Assembly: GCA_964612295.1 (NCBI GenBank) | Contig: CAZTDY010000006.1 | Location: 59,716-123,715, forward strand | Direction: 5' to 3' | DNA length: 64,000 nucleotides | Source: CAYQJL01 sp964612295 | GTDB taxonomy: Bacteria; Eisenbacteria; RBG-16-71-46; CAIMUX01; WJJG01 | Shown: positions 16,550 to 26,228 of the stretch, piece after piece | Layout: the number at the start of each line of letters is the position of its first letter | How positions within the stretch are numbered: position 1 is the first letter of the stretch | Position numbers and translations under genes: made by a program | The notes under the pieces: model-generated | Told to the model about the DNA's origin: nothing | Database searches by the model: none | Seen by the model: the letters and a program-made list of their open reading frames with translations, nothing else

Positions 16550-18847
16550 ATGCAGAGCTCGAGATTCCGTGGCCGCCTCTTGCCCGACCGATGGGCCGCG
16601 TTCCTGTCTCTCATGGTCTTCGCCGTGATCGGGTGCGGGCCGGCCGAGGTCGGGCTCATCGAAGAGGGCGAGAGCGCCTACACGATCGTGATTCCTCACC
16701 AGTCCGGCCCCGACGTGCGGCGCGCCGCCGAAGAACTGCACGATCTCCTGCAGGAGGCCACCGGTGCCGACCTGCCCATCGTTACCGACTTCGATCCGGC
16801 TCCTGAGCGAGAACTGCTCGTCGGCCGGGGCGAGCGGTCGGCCGCGTTCATGTCCGACCTGGATCTCGAAGCCCTCGGCCCCGACGGATATGCATGGAAA
16901 GCCAACGGTGGCCGCATCGCCATCGTGGGCGGGTCGGAGAGAGGAACGCTCTACGGGGTCCATGCCTGGCTCGAGGAGGTCCTCGGCGTTCGGTATTACA
17001 CACCTGAATTGACCCGCGTCCCACAGACCACAGCGCTCACCATTCCAAGCGGGCGCGAAACGCGTACGCCGGCATTTCCCATCCGCTGGGTTCACCTCCC
17101 CGGAGGGGAAGATCAAATCTGGTGCACGCGTCACGGGGTGCATGGCCGCAGCCACCGGGAGGCCTTCTGGGGTATGTTCGTGCATACTTTCGAAACGCTG
17201 GTTCCGCCTGCCGAATACGGGGAGGAGCACCCAGAGTACTACTCCCTCATCCAGGGGAAACGCCTCCCGGGGCAACAGCTCTGTCTGACGAATCCCGATG
17301 TTCTGGCGATCGTGATCGAAGCCTTGAAGATTCGGATGGCCGAAAAACCGGCTGCGCGCTACTGGTCCGTGTCTCAGAACGACCGCTACGGTCCCTGCGA
17401 ATGCGAGTCCTGCCAGGCGCTCGTGGATCGTCAGGGGGGTCAGGCCGGTCCGCTGGTGGCGTTCGTCAACGCGGTTGCCGAGGCCTTTCCGGACAAGGTG
17501 ATCTCAACGCTGGCCTATCAGTACACGAGGCGGGCCCCGGTCGATCTCGAGCCGGCGGCGAACGTGAACATCTGTCTCTGCAGTATCGAGTGCGATCGAG
17601 CGGGCCCCCTGGCGGAGGATGCCGACAACGCGGACTTCGCGCGCGATGTACGTGAGTGGTCCAAGCTGACCAGCAATCTGATGATCTGGGACTACGTGGT
17701 GCAGTTCACCAACTACGTGGCCCCGTTTCCCAACCTGCACGTGCTGCAACCGAACATCCGTTTCTTCGCGGACCACAAGGCCCAGCTGATGTTCCAGCAA
17801 GGTAGCGGGTCCTCCTTGAGTCACCTGAGCGAACTCAAGCAGTACTTGATCGCGAAGCTTCTCTGGAATCCCAATCTGGATGTTGAGGCGGTCACGACCG
17901 ACTTCCTGGAAGGCTACTATGGCGATGCGGCCGGAGGGATTGCGGCGTATGTCGATCTGATGGAGGGAGCGCTGACCGGCTCCGGCGAGCGCCTCGATAT
18001 CTTCAGCAGCCCGGTGATGGAGGGCCGCGTCTGGCTGACGCCGGAGATCCTCCTTCAGGCGGAAGAGATCCTCGCCGCCGCGGAGGCGAGCGTTCAGAGG
18101 CACGCTGAACTCCGCCGGCGGGTGCGAGCGGTCAGGCTCGCGGTCTGGTACGCCTCGCTCGAACAGGCCAAGCTGTACGGGCCTGAAGCGCACGGCCTGT
18201 TCGTTCAGGATCCGGCGGGCGCCTGGAAGGTTCGCCCCGAGATGATGTCCCGGCTCATGACCCTCACCGCGGACTGCCGTCAGCTGGGATATCACTCGAT
18301 GCACGAGCGATCCTATCCTCCTGAGCAGTACAGGGAGGACATGCAGACCTTCTTCCGCGAGGGGATGGTGGATCATCTGGCGGTCGGCCGGTCCATCGCA
18401 TTCGAGGAGCCGTTCAACCCGAAGTACCCGGCCCGTGGGGATCGCACTCTGGTTGATGGTCTCAAGGGGATCAACGACTACTTCTACAGCTGGCTGGGCT
18501 GGGAGGCGGCCGACATGGTCGCGACGGTGGATCTGCAGATCGTGACCGACATTCAGTCGGTGCGGGCAGACTTCCTGCAGGTGGTCGGTTCCTGGGTCTG
18601 GTTACCTCAAGAGGTGCGTATTCAGGCGTCAACGGACGGCAAGAGGTTCGACACCCTGGCGGTCTTGCGCCCGCAGAACCCGGACACCCGTCCCGATCCG
18701 TTCATCGAGACGTTCGACTTCGAGTTTCCCGGGCGCGCAGCGCGCTACGTGCGGGTGGAGGCCATCGCGGCCAAGACCTGTCCTTCGTGGCATCACGGTG
18801 CGGGACAACCGAGCTGGATCTTCTGTGATGAGCTGATCGTGAGGTAG
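16550..18847 (+). CDS. DUF4838 lipoprotein (glycoside-hydrolase-like) with C-terminal discoidin-like domain
   Basis: 765 residues from the ATG at 16550. Signal peptide with lipobox VIGC near residue 25. Residues ~30-170 resemble the alpha-glucuronidase N-terminal domain (AAEELHDLLQEATG, EELLVGRG-like, GGSERGTLYGVHAWLEE). The central part is the DUF4838 TIM-barrel-like region, marked by CLTNPDV, YWSVSQNDRYGPCECESC and SIECDRAGPL. The C-terminal ~150 residues look like an F5/8 type C (discoidin) carbohydrate-binding fold. DUF4838 proteins are common in polysaccharide-degrading bacteria; the activity is not established, so glycan processing at the surface is inference. Confidence 0.82.
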   Translation: MQSSRFRGRLLPDRWAAFLSLMVFAVIGCGPAEVGLIEEGESAYTIVIPHQSGPDVRRAAEELHDLLQEATGADLPIVTDFDPAPERELLVGRGERSAAFMSDLDLEALGPDGYAWKANGGRIAIVGGSERGTLYGVHAWLEEVLGVRYYTPELTRVPQTTALTIPSGRETRTPAFPIRWVHLPGGEDQIWCTRHGVHGRSHREAFWGMFVHTFETLVPPAEYGEEHPEYYSLIQGKRLPGQQLCLTNPDVLAIVIEALKIRMAEKPAARYWSVSQNDRYGPCECESCQALVDRQGGQAGPLVAFVNAVAEAFPDKVISTLAYQYTRRAPVDLEPAANVNICLCSIECDRAGPLAEDADNADFARDVREWSKLTSNLMIWDYVVQFTNYVAPFPNLHVLQPNIRFFADHKAQLMFQQGSGSSLSHLSELKQYLIAKLLWNPNLDVEAVTTDFLEGYYGDAAGGIAAYVDLMEGALTGSGERLDIFSSPVMEGRVWLTPEILLQAEEILAAAEASVQRHAELRRRVRAVRLAVWYASLEQAKLYGPEAHGLFVQDPAGAWKVRPEMMSRLMTLTADCRQLGYHSMHERSYPPEQYREDMQTFFREGMVDHLAVGRSIAFEEPFNPKYPARGDRTLVDGLKGINDYFYSWLGWEAADMVATVDLQIVTDIQSVRADFLQVVGSWVWLPQEVRIQASTDGKRFDTLAVLRPQNPDTRPDPFIETFDFEFPGRAARYVRVEAIAAKTCPSWHHGAGQPSWIFCDELIVR

Positions 18848-18861
18848 GCACCGCGCGACGT

Positions 18862-18957
18862 TCACTTCTTGCGTTTCATCTTCCGAGGTGAATGCACCGC
18901 CTTGACCTGGCGGACGAACTCCTCGGCCCTGTGCAGGGCGATGGCTTCGCTGCGGTT
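18862..18957 (-). other. Possible coding remnant on the reverse strand
   Basis: A ~30-codon reverse frame ending at 18862 reads like a protein C-terminus (acidic/amphipathic helix, then a Lys/Arg-rich end, PRKMKRKK). It has no usable start and is closed by an upstream stop. It may be the tail of a lost gene or chance. Confidence 0.2.
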
Positions 18958-18994
18958 GCAGCACGTTCAACGCGGGGGTACTATTCGCCAAGCC

Positions 18995-20059
18995 ATGAGT
19001 TCCTCGCGCAAAACGAAGAGGCAAGTCGTCCGCCAGCGGCGCGCGACCTATCCATGGGCCACGTGGTCGAAAGAGAAGCTGCTGGATGTCCGATTGTGCG
19101 ATCTTGGCCTCGCCATCGAAGGCACCGTGCTCGAACGACGCATCGAGCAGCTCTGGGGCGAGCTCGAGCGGCGTAATCTCAAGTTCCGACCATACTTCTG
19201 GCTGTCGGACGACTGGTTCACGCCGGATGGATTGACCGGTCTTGCCGTCCCCTTTTACCTGGCTCACCCGCGCCTCATCCGGCTCGAGCGGGGTCAGATG
19301 GGCGAAGCCGAAGGCGCCACCCAGCGTTGGTGCATGAAACTCCTGCGGCACGAGACCGGGCACGCCATCGATCATGCGTTCCGGCTCACCAGACGTCGAA
19401 GACGCCAACATCTCTTTGGACGTTCCTCCCTGAGCTACCCGCGCTACTACCGCCCGAATCCTTACAGCCGCAAGCACGTCCAGCACCTGGAGTACTGGTA
19501 CGCGCAGAGCCACCCGGATGAGGACTTCGCGGAGACCTTCGCCGTGTGGCTGCAGCCGCGCTCCGGATGGCGCAAACGATACAAGGACTGGCCGCGGGCG
19601 TTGCGCAAGATGGAGTACATGGATGAGCTCATGCAGGAGATGGCCGGACGGAAACCTCCGGTGAGGACGCGGTCGAAGGTGGACACGCTCCGTGAGCTGC
19701 GCAAGACTCTGGCTGAACACTACCGTCGCAAACGAAGCGCCTACGCGACCGGGCATCCGAATACCCATGACCACGATCTCTGCGATCTCTTTTCCGAGTC
19801 GCGCGGTCGAGGAGGACGGGAGCCGGCGGCGACCTTCATCAGGCGCGTGAAGCCGGAGGTGGTGCGGGCCGCCTCCCGCTGGACGGGAGAACACCGCTAC
19901 GCGCTCGATCACGTGCTCAAGGACATGATCGGCCGCTGCCGGGAGCTGAAGCTCTTCGTGGTTGGCTCCGATCGCCAGGTGCAGGCCGACTTCACGATTC
20001 TGTTGGTGAAACACACCGTGGAGTCGCTCTATCGAAACCGTAGATGGGTGGAGATGTGA
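18995..20059 (+). CDS. Putative zinc metallopeptidase (Peptidase_Mx-like)
   Basis: 354 residues from the ATG at 18995; an upstream in-frame start adds residues with no conserved character. The zinc motif HETGH (HExxH type) lies in LLRHETGHAIDHAF, and a third-ligand candidate is the Glu in DEDFAETFAVWL about 60 residues on, as in gluzincin-like families. No signal peptide; very basic. It overlaps the downstream ATP-grasp gene by 16 bp, and the two are probably one unit. The family is known mainly as putative zinc-binding peptidases of unknown substrate. Confidence 0.72.
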   Translation: MSSSRKTKRQVVRQRRATYPWATWSKEKLLDVRLCDLGLAIEGTVLERRIEQLWGELERRNLKFRPYFWLSDDWFTPDGLTGLAVPFYLAHPRLIRLERGQMGEAEGATQRWCMKLLRHETGHAIDHAFRLTRRRRRQHLFGRSSLSYPRYYRPNPYSRKHVQHLEYWYAQSHPDEDFAETFAVWLQPRSGWRKRYKDWPRALRKMEYMDELMQEMAGRKPPVRTRSKVDTLRELRKTLAEHYRRKRSAYATGHPNTHDHDLCDLFSESRGRGGREPAATFIRRVKPEVVRAASRWTGEHRYALDHVLKDMIGRCRELKLFVVGSDRQVQADFTILLVKHTVESLYRNRRWVEM

Positions 20060-21081
20060 GAAAACTCCGGGTTCTCACCTTGGTGGGGCAGGGCCTCGAG
20101 CCTCCCAAATCAGTCGCCGATCTGAGCGACGATGACATCGAGACCGCTCCCTGGAAGATGGAGTACGATGTCATCTCCTCTCTTCGCGAGCTGGGTCATG
20201 AGGTCCATGTGCGGGGGGTCCACAGCGACCTGACCGTCATTCGGACTGCGATCGACGAACTCGAGCCGCACATCGCATTCAACCTGCTCGAGGAATTCGG
20301 GGGGTTGGCCTTTCTCGATCAAAACGTCGTCATCTACCTGGAACTCAAGCAGCTGCGCTACACGGGCTGCAACCCGCGCGGGCTGATGATTGCCCGGGAC
20401 AAGGCGATCTCGAAGAAGCTGTTGGCCTATCACCGAATCCGCGTGCCCGAGTTCGCTGTTTTCCGTATCGGCCGCCGGGTTCGCTGCCCCAAACGTCTCC
20501 GCTTTCCGCTGTTCGTGAAATCGGTGATCGAGGATGCCTCCTTTGGTATCTCGCGTGCATCGTTGGTGCAAGACGAAGAGAGCCTGATCAAGAGGGTGGC
20601 CTTCGTCCATGAACATGTGGGCTCGGATGCCATCGCCGAGCAGTTCATCGACGGCCGGGAGCTGTACGTGGGCGTGTTGGGCAATCAGCGCCTGGAGGTG
20701 TTTCCCACCTGGGAGCTGCTGTTCACCCGCAAGGACGACGAGACTCCGTTGATCGCCACGGCGCAGGCGAAGTGGAACCTGAAGTACCAGAAGAAGTGGG
20801 GGGTGACAAGCCGGGCGGCCCAGGATCTGGCGCCTGATCTCGTCCGCCGCATCCAACAGCATAGCCGCCGAATCTATCGCATTCTCGGTCTCTCCGGGTA
20901 CGCGCGCATCGATTTCAGGTTGACCAAGGATGATTCCCTCTACTTCCTCGAGGCGAATCCAAACCCCGCTCTGACCTACGGGGAGGATCTCGCCGAGTCC
21001 GCGGAACTGAAGGGTATCCCGTACGAGCGACTCATTCAGCGTATCCTGAACCTCGGGATGCGCGGCAGCCATGGGTCCTAG
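20044..21081 (+). CDS. ATP-grasp ligase (D-Ala-D-Ala ligase-like)
   Basis: 345 residues (a GTG at 20056 is an alternative start). The N-terminal part resembles the preATP-grasp domain of D-alanine-D-alanine ligases (NLLEEFGG, QNVVIYLELKQLRYTGCNP). The ATP-grasp core follows: RDKAISKKLL, FPLFVKSVIEDASFGIS, IAEQFIDGRELYVGVLG, GYARIDFRL and the metal-binding FLEANPNPAL. It probably makes an amide bond on a peptide or amino acid, substrate unknown. Overlap with the zinc peptidase gene suggests that a maker and a cutter of peptide bonds act on a related product. Confidence 0.82.
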   Translation: MGGDVRKLRVLTLVGQGLEPPKSVADLSDDDIETAPWKMEYDVISSLRELGHEVHVRGVHSDLTVIRTAIDELEPHIAFNLLEEFGGLAFLDQNVVIYLELKQLRYTGCNPRGLMIARDKAISKKLLAYHRIRVPEFAVFRIGRRVRCPKRLRFPLFVKSVIEDASFGISRASLVQDEESLIKRVAFVHEHVGSDAIAEQFIDGRELYVGVLGNQRLEVFPTWELLFTRKDDETPLIATAQAKWNLKYQKKWGVTSRAAQDLAPDLVRRIQQHSRRIYRILGLSGYARIDFRLTKDDSLYFLEANPNPALTYGEDLAESAELKGIPYERLIQRILNLGMRGSHGS

Positions 21082-21248
21082 TCCGAAATACAATCCCGCG
21101 ACCTCCACTTTTCAGACTCCCCGGGAAACGTTTGCCTTTCGCCGAACGACTCACCCTGTGAGACGTGTTTCGGCATCCCCCTGCCATACGTAAAGAGCGC
21201 ACGACAGACGAACCGCCCGTTTTCGACCGGGGAGAGCGAGGTGATCCC

Positions 21249-23936
21249 ATGATCCGCAAACGCACCCTTGGCCACCTGTGGTTGCTGTGCATCTCCGTCT
21301 GTCTCCCGGGGATCGCCGCCGGGCAGGAGGCGGAACCGATCACCGCGGGCCGCATCGTCGGCAGGGTGATGGATCTGGAGTACGGCCAACCGATCGCACT
21401 CGCCCACATTCTCGTTCGAGACCAGAACTGGGGTACGATGTCGCTCGATGACGGCACCTTCAAGATCGGGGGCCTTCCCCCCGGGCGATACGCCCTGATC
21501 GTCGAGATGATGGGCTACCGGCGTCACCTCGAACCGGGTGTCGACGTCGTCGCCTCCGGGGACACCCGGCTGGAAATCGGGCTCGTGAGTGAGATCGTCG
21601 GCGTGACCGAGGTCATCGTCGTCCGTCCGGAGGCAGGGAAACTGGATGGCACCAAAGCCGAGGTCGTCCAGGAAATCGGAGAGCCTGAGCTCGAGGACAT
21701 GCTCCCCGATGATCCCACCGAGTTGATCGCACAGCAGACCGGGATCATCCTCCACCGCGGAGAGCTGATCGCTCATGGCGCCCGGCCGGGGGACGTGATG
21801 CGTATGATCGACGGTGTTCCGGTTCGAAACCCGACGGGGGGCGTGGCGCTCTCGCTGGCTTCGCAATCGTTGTCCTCGGCCCGCACGATCCTGGGCGCAA
21901 TGGGGGCCAACATCGGAAACGCCCAGGCCGGTGTGATCATGTATGACACCAAGGAGGGATCGGACGTCTTTCAGGGAGAGCTTCGCTACACGACCGATGA
22001 CTACGGGTCACCGAGCAACACCTACGACAATTACGATCGCATCTTCGCGTCCGTGGGCGGGCCGACGTCCGTGACGAACCTGACCTACTACCTGTCCGCG
22101 GAACTCACGTTTGCCGATGATCACCCCAAGACCGCCGAGAGGCGGACGCGTAACAGGATCCTCAACTTCATCAGTCTGCACGATCGGAAGACCAATAGCT
22201 CGCGTCTGCAGGGCAAACTGGCCTTTCGTCCATCGGTCAACACGAAGATGACCTACGAGGTCGTCCATCAGGACAGCCGCCGGGATGAGTACCACCATGC
22301 CTGGAGCCGCGAAGGCTATGTCCAGACCTTTCTGGATACCACCCGCACGGGCCAGGTTGTGTTACGCAACGGCCGGTGGTCGCAAACGGCGCTCGACTCG
22401 ACCTATCGCTACTACAATGCGGCCGAGCACACCCCGAACACGCGAGACCAGTTCGACATTCACAAGCTGGTGATCCGCAATACGCTGGGGGACGACTCCT
22501 TCTGGAGCGCTCGCTTCAGCCGCCAACACTTCCTCGACGACCGCCGGGTGCGGGGGAAGCAGGCCTGGGAGTACGAGGGCGATCGAGAGCAGGACTATTG
22601 GTTCAACTACTCCGACGGATCGTCCTACGACTACTTCGTGATCTCCGGCGACTACCCCTACCTCGGCACGCGGGAATCGGTGGTCTATACGGGGGCCTTT
22701 GACCTGACCTATCTGCGCGGGGCCCATCAGCTCGAGACGGGAGCCTCCCTGCAGTACAACGACATGCGCGTGAGGGAGATCTGGCGGCCGTATCTGACGG
22801 ACACCGAGGGGGCGATCGGACAACCCAACACCAACTATCACTACTACAATCCGGAAGGGTCCCTCTATCTTCAGGACCACTGGAAGTTTGAAGACATGAC
22901 CGTGCAGGCCGGCCTGCGTTACGACTTCTTCAGCGTTGGGGAGCAGGTGTCGAACTCCGACGTGCGGTCGAGGATCAAACACCAGATCAGTCCTCGGGTG
23001 GGGATGGTCTACCCGATCTCGGATCGCGACGTCTTCAGCTTCTTCTACGGGCGCTACTATCAGGTTCCCAGTCGGCAGTATCTGTATGACAATCTGGATT
23101 CCTACGATGATGCGCGGGGGAATCCCAATCTCACCAACGAAACCACGATCAGTTATCAGGCCGCGATTCTGCATAGCTTCTCGAAGATCCTCACGAGCCA
23201 GTTCAGCATCTACTACCGAGACATCTATGGACTCATCGCCGCGGAGGCAACGCCCGACTGGACCTCCACGGGGGACATCTGGACTTTCGAGAACAAGGAC
23301 TACGCCTCCGCGAAGGGGTTCGAGGTCAGCCTGGCGCGTTCGTACCATCAGAGCCACTGGTGGCGGCTGGCCTACACCTGCGGTGTGGCGACCGGCGTCG
23401 CATCGGACCCCAGCGCGGCCCTCTCGCAGGATCTCATCTACCTTCCCACCGGCGAGATCCCGCTCAACTGGGATATCCGGCACAGCATCGGCGCGAGCGT
23501 CTACGTGGGAGATCGCACGACGTGGGGGATGAGCTTGAGCTGGAGTTACTCCAGCGGAGCGCCCTATACGCCATTGGAGCGCGATACCCGCGAGACCGAA
23601 CCCGAGAAGGAGAATTCCCGGCGCCTGCCGTCGACCAGCGCGCTCGACCTCCGCGCAGACAAGCACTATGAACTGTGGGGCCGGCGATTCTCGCTCTTCG
23701 TGCAGGGTAGAAATATCCTCGACGCTCGGAACATCACCTATCTGACCCCCAGCAACCGGCCCGATCCTCCTTCGCATGTCGACTATCGGGTCTACTACAC
23801 TGAGACCGGCCGGGCGGGGGGCGCCTACCTGAGAGACCTCGACGGTGATGGCCTGGAGGAGTTCGTGCCCCTGGCCGACCCCCGGGTGTTCGGTGCGCCG
23901 CGCACCGTCCGCATCGGGGTAAGCTATCGGATCTAA
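21249..23936 (+). CDS. TonB-dependent outer membrane receptor
   Basis: 895 residues from the ATG at 21249. Signal peptide (LWLLCISVCLPGIAAG) followed by a carboxypeptidase-regulatory-like beta-sandwich (GRIVGRVMDLEYGQPIALAH ... YRRHLEPG), then a plug domain (DPTELIAQQTGIILHRG ... MRMIDGVPVRNP) and a long 22-strand-type barrel rich in aromatic/Asp-Tyr strands, ending in VRIGVSYRI with a terminal hydrophobic pattern typical of barrels. It imports a bulky substrate using TonB energy. No TonB/ExbBD is in the window. It is followed by a UroD/corrinoid pair on the same strand, so a cobalamin-type substrate can be suggested but not shown; no cobalamin riboswitch was seen upstream. Confidence 0.9.
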   Translation: MIRKRTLGHLWLLCISVCLPGIAAGQEAEPITAGRIVGRVMDLEYGQPIALAHILVRDQNWGTMSLDDGTFKIGGLPPGRYALIVEMMGYRRHLEPGVDVVASGDTRLEIGLVSEIVGVTEVIVVRPEAGKLDGTKAEVVQEIGEPELEDMLPDDPTELIAQQTGIILHRGELIAHGARPGDVMRMIDGVPVRNPTGGVALSLASQSLSSARTILGAMGANIGNAQAGVIMYDTKEGSDVFQGELRYTTDDYGSPSNTYDNYDRIFASVGGPTSVTNLTYYLSAELTFADDHPKTAERRTRNRILNFISLHDRKTNSSRLQGKLAFRPSVNTKMTYEVVHQDSRRDEYHHAWSREGYVQTFLDTTRTGQVVLRNGRWSQTALDSTYRYYNAAEHTPNTRDQFDIHKLVIRNTLGDDSFWSARFSRQHFLDDRRVRGKQAWEYEGDREQDYWFNYSDGSSYDYFVISGDYPYLGTRESVVYTGAFDLTYLRGAHQLETGASLQYNDMRVREIWRPYLTDTEGAIGQPNTNYHYYNPEGSLYLQDHWKFEDMTVQAGLRYDFFSVGEQVSNSDVRSRIKHQISPRVGMVYPISDRDVFSFFYGRYYQVPSRQYLYDNLDSYDDARGNPNLTNETTISYQAAILHSFSKILTSQFSIYYRDIYGLIAAEATPDWTSTGDIWTFENKDYASAKGFEVSLARSYHQSHWWRLAYTCGVATGVASDPSAALSQDLIYLPTGEIPLNWDIRHSIGASVYVGDRTTWGMSLSWSYSSGAPYTPLERDTRETEPEKENSRRLPSTSALDLRADKHYELWGRRFSLFVQGRNILDARNITYLTPSNRPDPPSHVDYRVYYTETGRAGGAYLRDLDGDGLEEFVPLADPRVFGAPRTVRIGVSYRI

Positions 23937-24023
23937 TTCCAGCTTGCGCGTTCCTGGAGGCATCCCTCAGACTTGTAGCTTCATGATCCACCTGCCTGGA
24001 GCCGACACACTGGGGGACGCCGT

Positions 24024-25154
24024 ATGGCCGAGGACGCGCACAGACCGGATTGGGCCGCCTTGCATCACGCGGTTCTTTTTGGCGACTCGGGGGACCGGAT
24101 CATCTGGCAACCTCGCATCCTGTGCTGGTTTGAGGATCGTCAATTCTCGGGTCAGGGGCTTCCCGAACCATATGCCGGCCTCTCGCTCCCGGACCTCTTC
24201 CGCAAACTGGGAGTTTCGGCACGCCTCTACGAGTACAACATGTGCTTCGAACGAGCTGAGCATCCGGCCGTTCAGGTGCGCACCCGCTCCTTGAACGAGA
24301 CCGACACCGAACACACGATCGACACTCCGGCCGGCCAGCAGGTCGCCATCACGCGGCGGACCTCCACCAGCCCTCATCCGATCACCTTGAAGTGGGAGGT
24401 GGTGACCAAGGATGAACTGCACGTTGCGACCTGGCGCGAGGAGCACGCCAGCTGGTCGTGGAACCAGGACAGGTTCGATCAGCTACAGCAGGAACTCGGT
24501 GACCTGGGCGCTCCGACGATGTTCATGCCCCGCATGAACGTGCAGAGTCTCTACATCGAGAAGATGGGGGTCGAAGGAGGGATCACCGCGATCTACGAGT
24601 GGCCCACGGAGGTTGACACCTACTTCCGAGCGCTGGAGGAAAGCCACGACCGTCTGATCGATGTGATCAACCCCTGTCCGATCCGGGCCATCAACTTCGG
24701 TGAGAATGTACACGCCGGCACGCTCTCACCCGATCTCTTCAAGCTCTACCATCTGCCGGCCTGCCGGCGGCGGTGCGAACGTCTGCATCAGGCCGGGAAG
24801 TTCTGCTCATCTCATTGGGACGGTGATACCCGGTCCTTGCTGGCCTACATCAGGGAGAGCGGCCTCGACGGCGTGGAAGCGATCACGCCCGAACCGCAGG
24901 GCGATGTCACCCTCGAGGAGGTTCGCGAAGCCTTCGGGGATGACCAGGTTCTCTTGGATGGGATTCCGGCCGTCTACTTCGACGATGTCTATCCAGTGGA
25001 CACCCTGATAGACTGCGCGCAACGGGTGATCGACCTGTTCGCGCCGCGGCTCGTGCTTGGTATCTCCGATGAGATTTCATCGAGCGGCGACATCGAACGC
25101 ATCCGGCGGGTGGGTGAGATCGTGGATCGCTTCAACGCCCAGGCGCACGCTTGA
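24024..25154 (+). CDS. UroD-superfamily methyltransferase, partner of the corrinoid protein
   Basis: 376 residues. UroD-like barrel without the HemE RQAGR signature. Late strands carry CSSHWDGDTRSLLAYIRESGLDGVEAITPEPQGD-type sequence, including a His-x-Asp (HWDGD) where MtaA/MtbA-type enzymes bind zinc. Only 13 bp separate it from the corrinoid protein gene downstream, so the two very likely form a methyl-transfer pair in the cytoplasm. The methyl donor (for example a methoxy or methylamine compound) cannot be told. Confidence 0.8.
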   Translation: MAEDAHRPDWAALHHAVLFGDSGDRIIWQPRILCWFEDRQFSGQGLPEPYAGLSLPDLFRKLGVSARLYEYNMCFERAEHPAVQVRTRSLNETDTEHTIDTPAGQQVAITRRTSTSPHPITLKWEVVTKDELHVATWREEHASWSWNQDRFDQLQQELGDLGAPTMFMPRMNVQSLYIEKMGVEGGITAIYEWPTEVDTYFRALEESHDRLIDVINPCPIRAINFGENVHAGTLSPDLFKLYHLPACRRRCERLHQAGKFCSSHWDGDTRSLLAYIRESGLDGVEAITPEPQGDVTLEEVREAFGDDQVLLDGIPAVYFDDVYPVDTLIDCAQRVIDLFAPRLVLGISDEISSSGDIERIRRVGEIVDRFNAQAHA

Positions 25155-25167
25155 GGGTGAGGAACCC

Positions 25168-25851
25168 ATGGAAGAACTGCTGAAGAGGCTGGCCGACTGC
25201 ATCGAATCCGGGAAGGTGGATCGCGAGTCCCGCTATCCGCCGGCGATGGCGGGGGAGGATGGCGCACGGGAGCTGACCGCCCGGGCCCTGGAGGAGGGTG
25301 TTCGGGCGGAGGACCTGCTCAATCGTTCCCTCCTCGTTGGCATGCACCGCATTGGGGAACGCTTCGGCCGGGGGGAAGTGTACGTTCCGGAAATCCTCTT
25401 CTCGGCCAAGGCGATGACTGCGGCCATGGAATTCCTCAAGCCCTACTTCGACAGCGGGGAAGCGCAGTATCGCGGGACCGCCATCCTGGGTACTGTGGCC
25501 GGTGATCTGCATGACATCGGCAAGAATATCGTGCGGATGGTGCTAGAAGGCGGAGGATGGCGGGTCATCGATCTGGGAGTGGATGCGTCCGCGGACGCGT
25601 TTCTGGAGGCCCTGGAGGAGCACCCCGATGGCATCGTGGGGATGAGCGCCTTGCTCACGACCACGATGGTCAACATGGCGGATGCGGTTTCGAAGATCAA
25701 GGAACGGAATGCCGCGACGCGGGTCTACGTGGGAGGCGCACCGGTGACTGAACCGTTTTGCGTCAAGATCGGAGCGGATGGGTACTTCCCGGACCCGCAC
25801 GGTCTGGTTCAGCACCTCTCGAGTGTCGGGGAGGGGCCGCCTTCCGGCTAG
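25168..25851 (+). CDS. Corrinoid (methylcobalamin-binding) protein, MtbC/MtaC type
   Basis: 227 residues from the ATG at 25168 (GGTGAGG upstream). Helical cap domain at 1-95 (ALEEGVRAEDLLNRSLLVGMHRIGERFGRGEVYVPE) followed by the B12-binding Rossmann domain with the cobalt-ligand motif D-x-H-x-x-G seen as GDLHDIGKNIV, then GVDASADAF and a late VGGAPVTE. It carries methyl groups on cobalt for the UroD-like methyltransferase just upstream. Its stop overlaps that of the convergent response regulator by 4 bp. Confidence 0.93.
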   Translation: MEELLKRLADCIESGKVDRESRYPPAMAGEDGARELTARALEEGVRAEDLLNRSLLVGMHRIGERFGRGEVYVPEILFSAKAMTAAMEFLKPYFDSGEAQYRGTAILGTVAGDLHDIGKNIVRMVLEGGGWRVIDLGVDASADAFLEALEEHPDGIVGMSALLTTTMVNMADAVSKIKERNAATRVYVGGAPVTEPFCVKIGADGYFPDPHGLVQHLSSVGEGPPSG

Positions 25852-26225
25852 GCGGCCTTCTCGTCGAGCAGGCCGCGAACCGTTCCCAGGAGTTCGCCCC
25901 GGTCGACCGGCTTCTGGAAGGTCTTCTTGGCGCCCAGCAGGCGCGCATCGTTGAGACAATCCCTGGCAGCCACGCGGCCGCCTCCCGAGATCGCGATGAT
26001 GGGAACCGCGGGACACTCCTTGCGGAGTTTCATGATCGTCTCCAGCCCTTCCTGGTCCGGCATGATGATGTCGGTCACGATGAGGTCGGCGGGGGTTTCG
26101 CGTTGAACACGCATCCCGACCTTGCCATTGGAGGCCTCGACCGTGTCATACCCAGCCTGCCCAAGCGTCATGCACAGCATCGTCCGGACCTGATCGTCAT
26201 CTTCGATCACTAAGATTCTTGGCAA
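25848..26225 (-). CDS. Single-domain response regulator (CheY-like receiver)
   Basis: 125 residues comprising only a receiver domain: acidic pair in LVIEDDDQV, phosphoacceptor Asp in LIVTDIIMPD, Ser in AISGGGR (Thr/Ser position) and Lys in FQKPVDR. No output domain, so it probably relays phosphate or acts by protein contact. It begins 3 bp after the hybrid kinase gene on the same strand and should be its partner. Confidence 0.92.
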   Translation of the reverse strand: MPRILVIEDDDQVRTMLCMTLGQAGYDTVEASNGKVGMRVQRETPADLIVTDIIMPDQEGLETIMKLRKECPAVPIIAISGGGRVAARDCLNDARLLGAKKTFQKPVDRGELLGTVRGLLDEKAA

Positions 26226-26228
26226 AGC

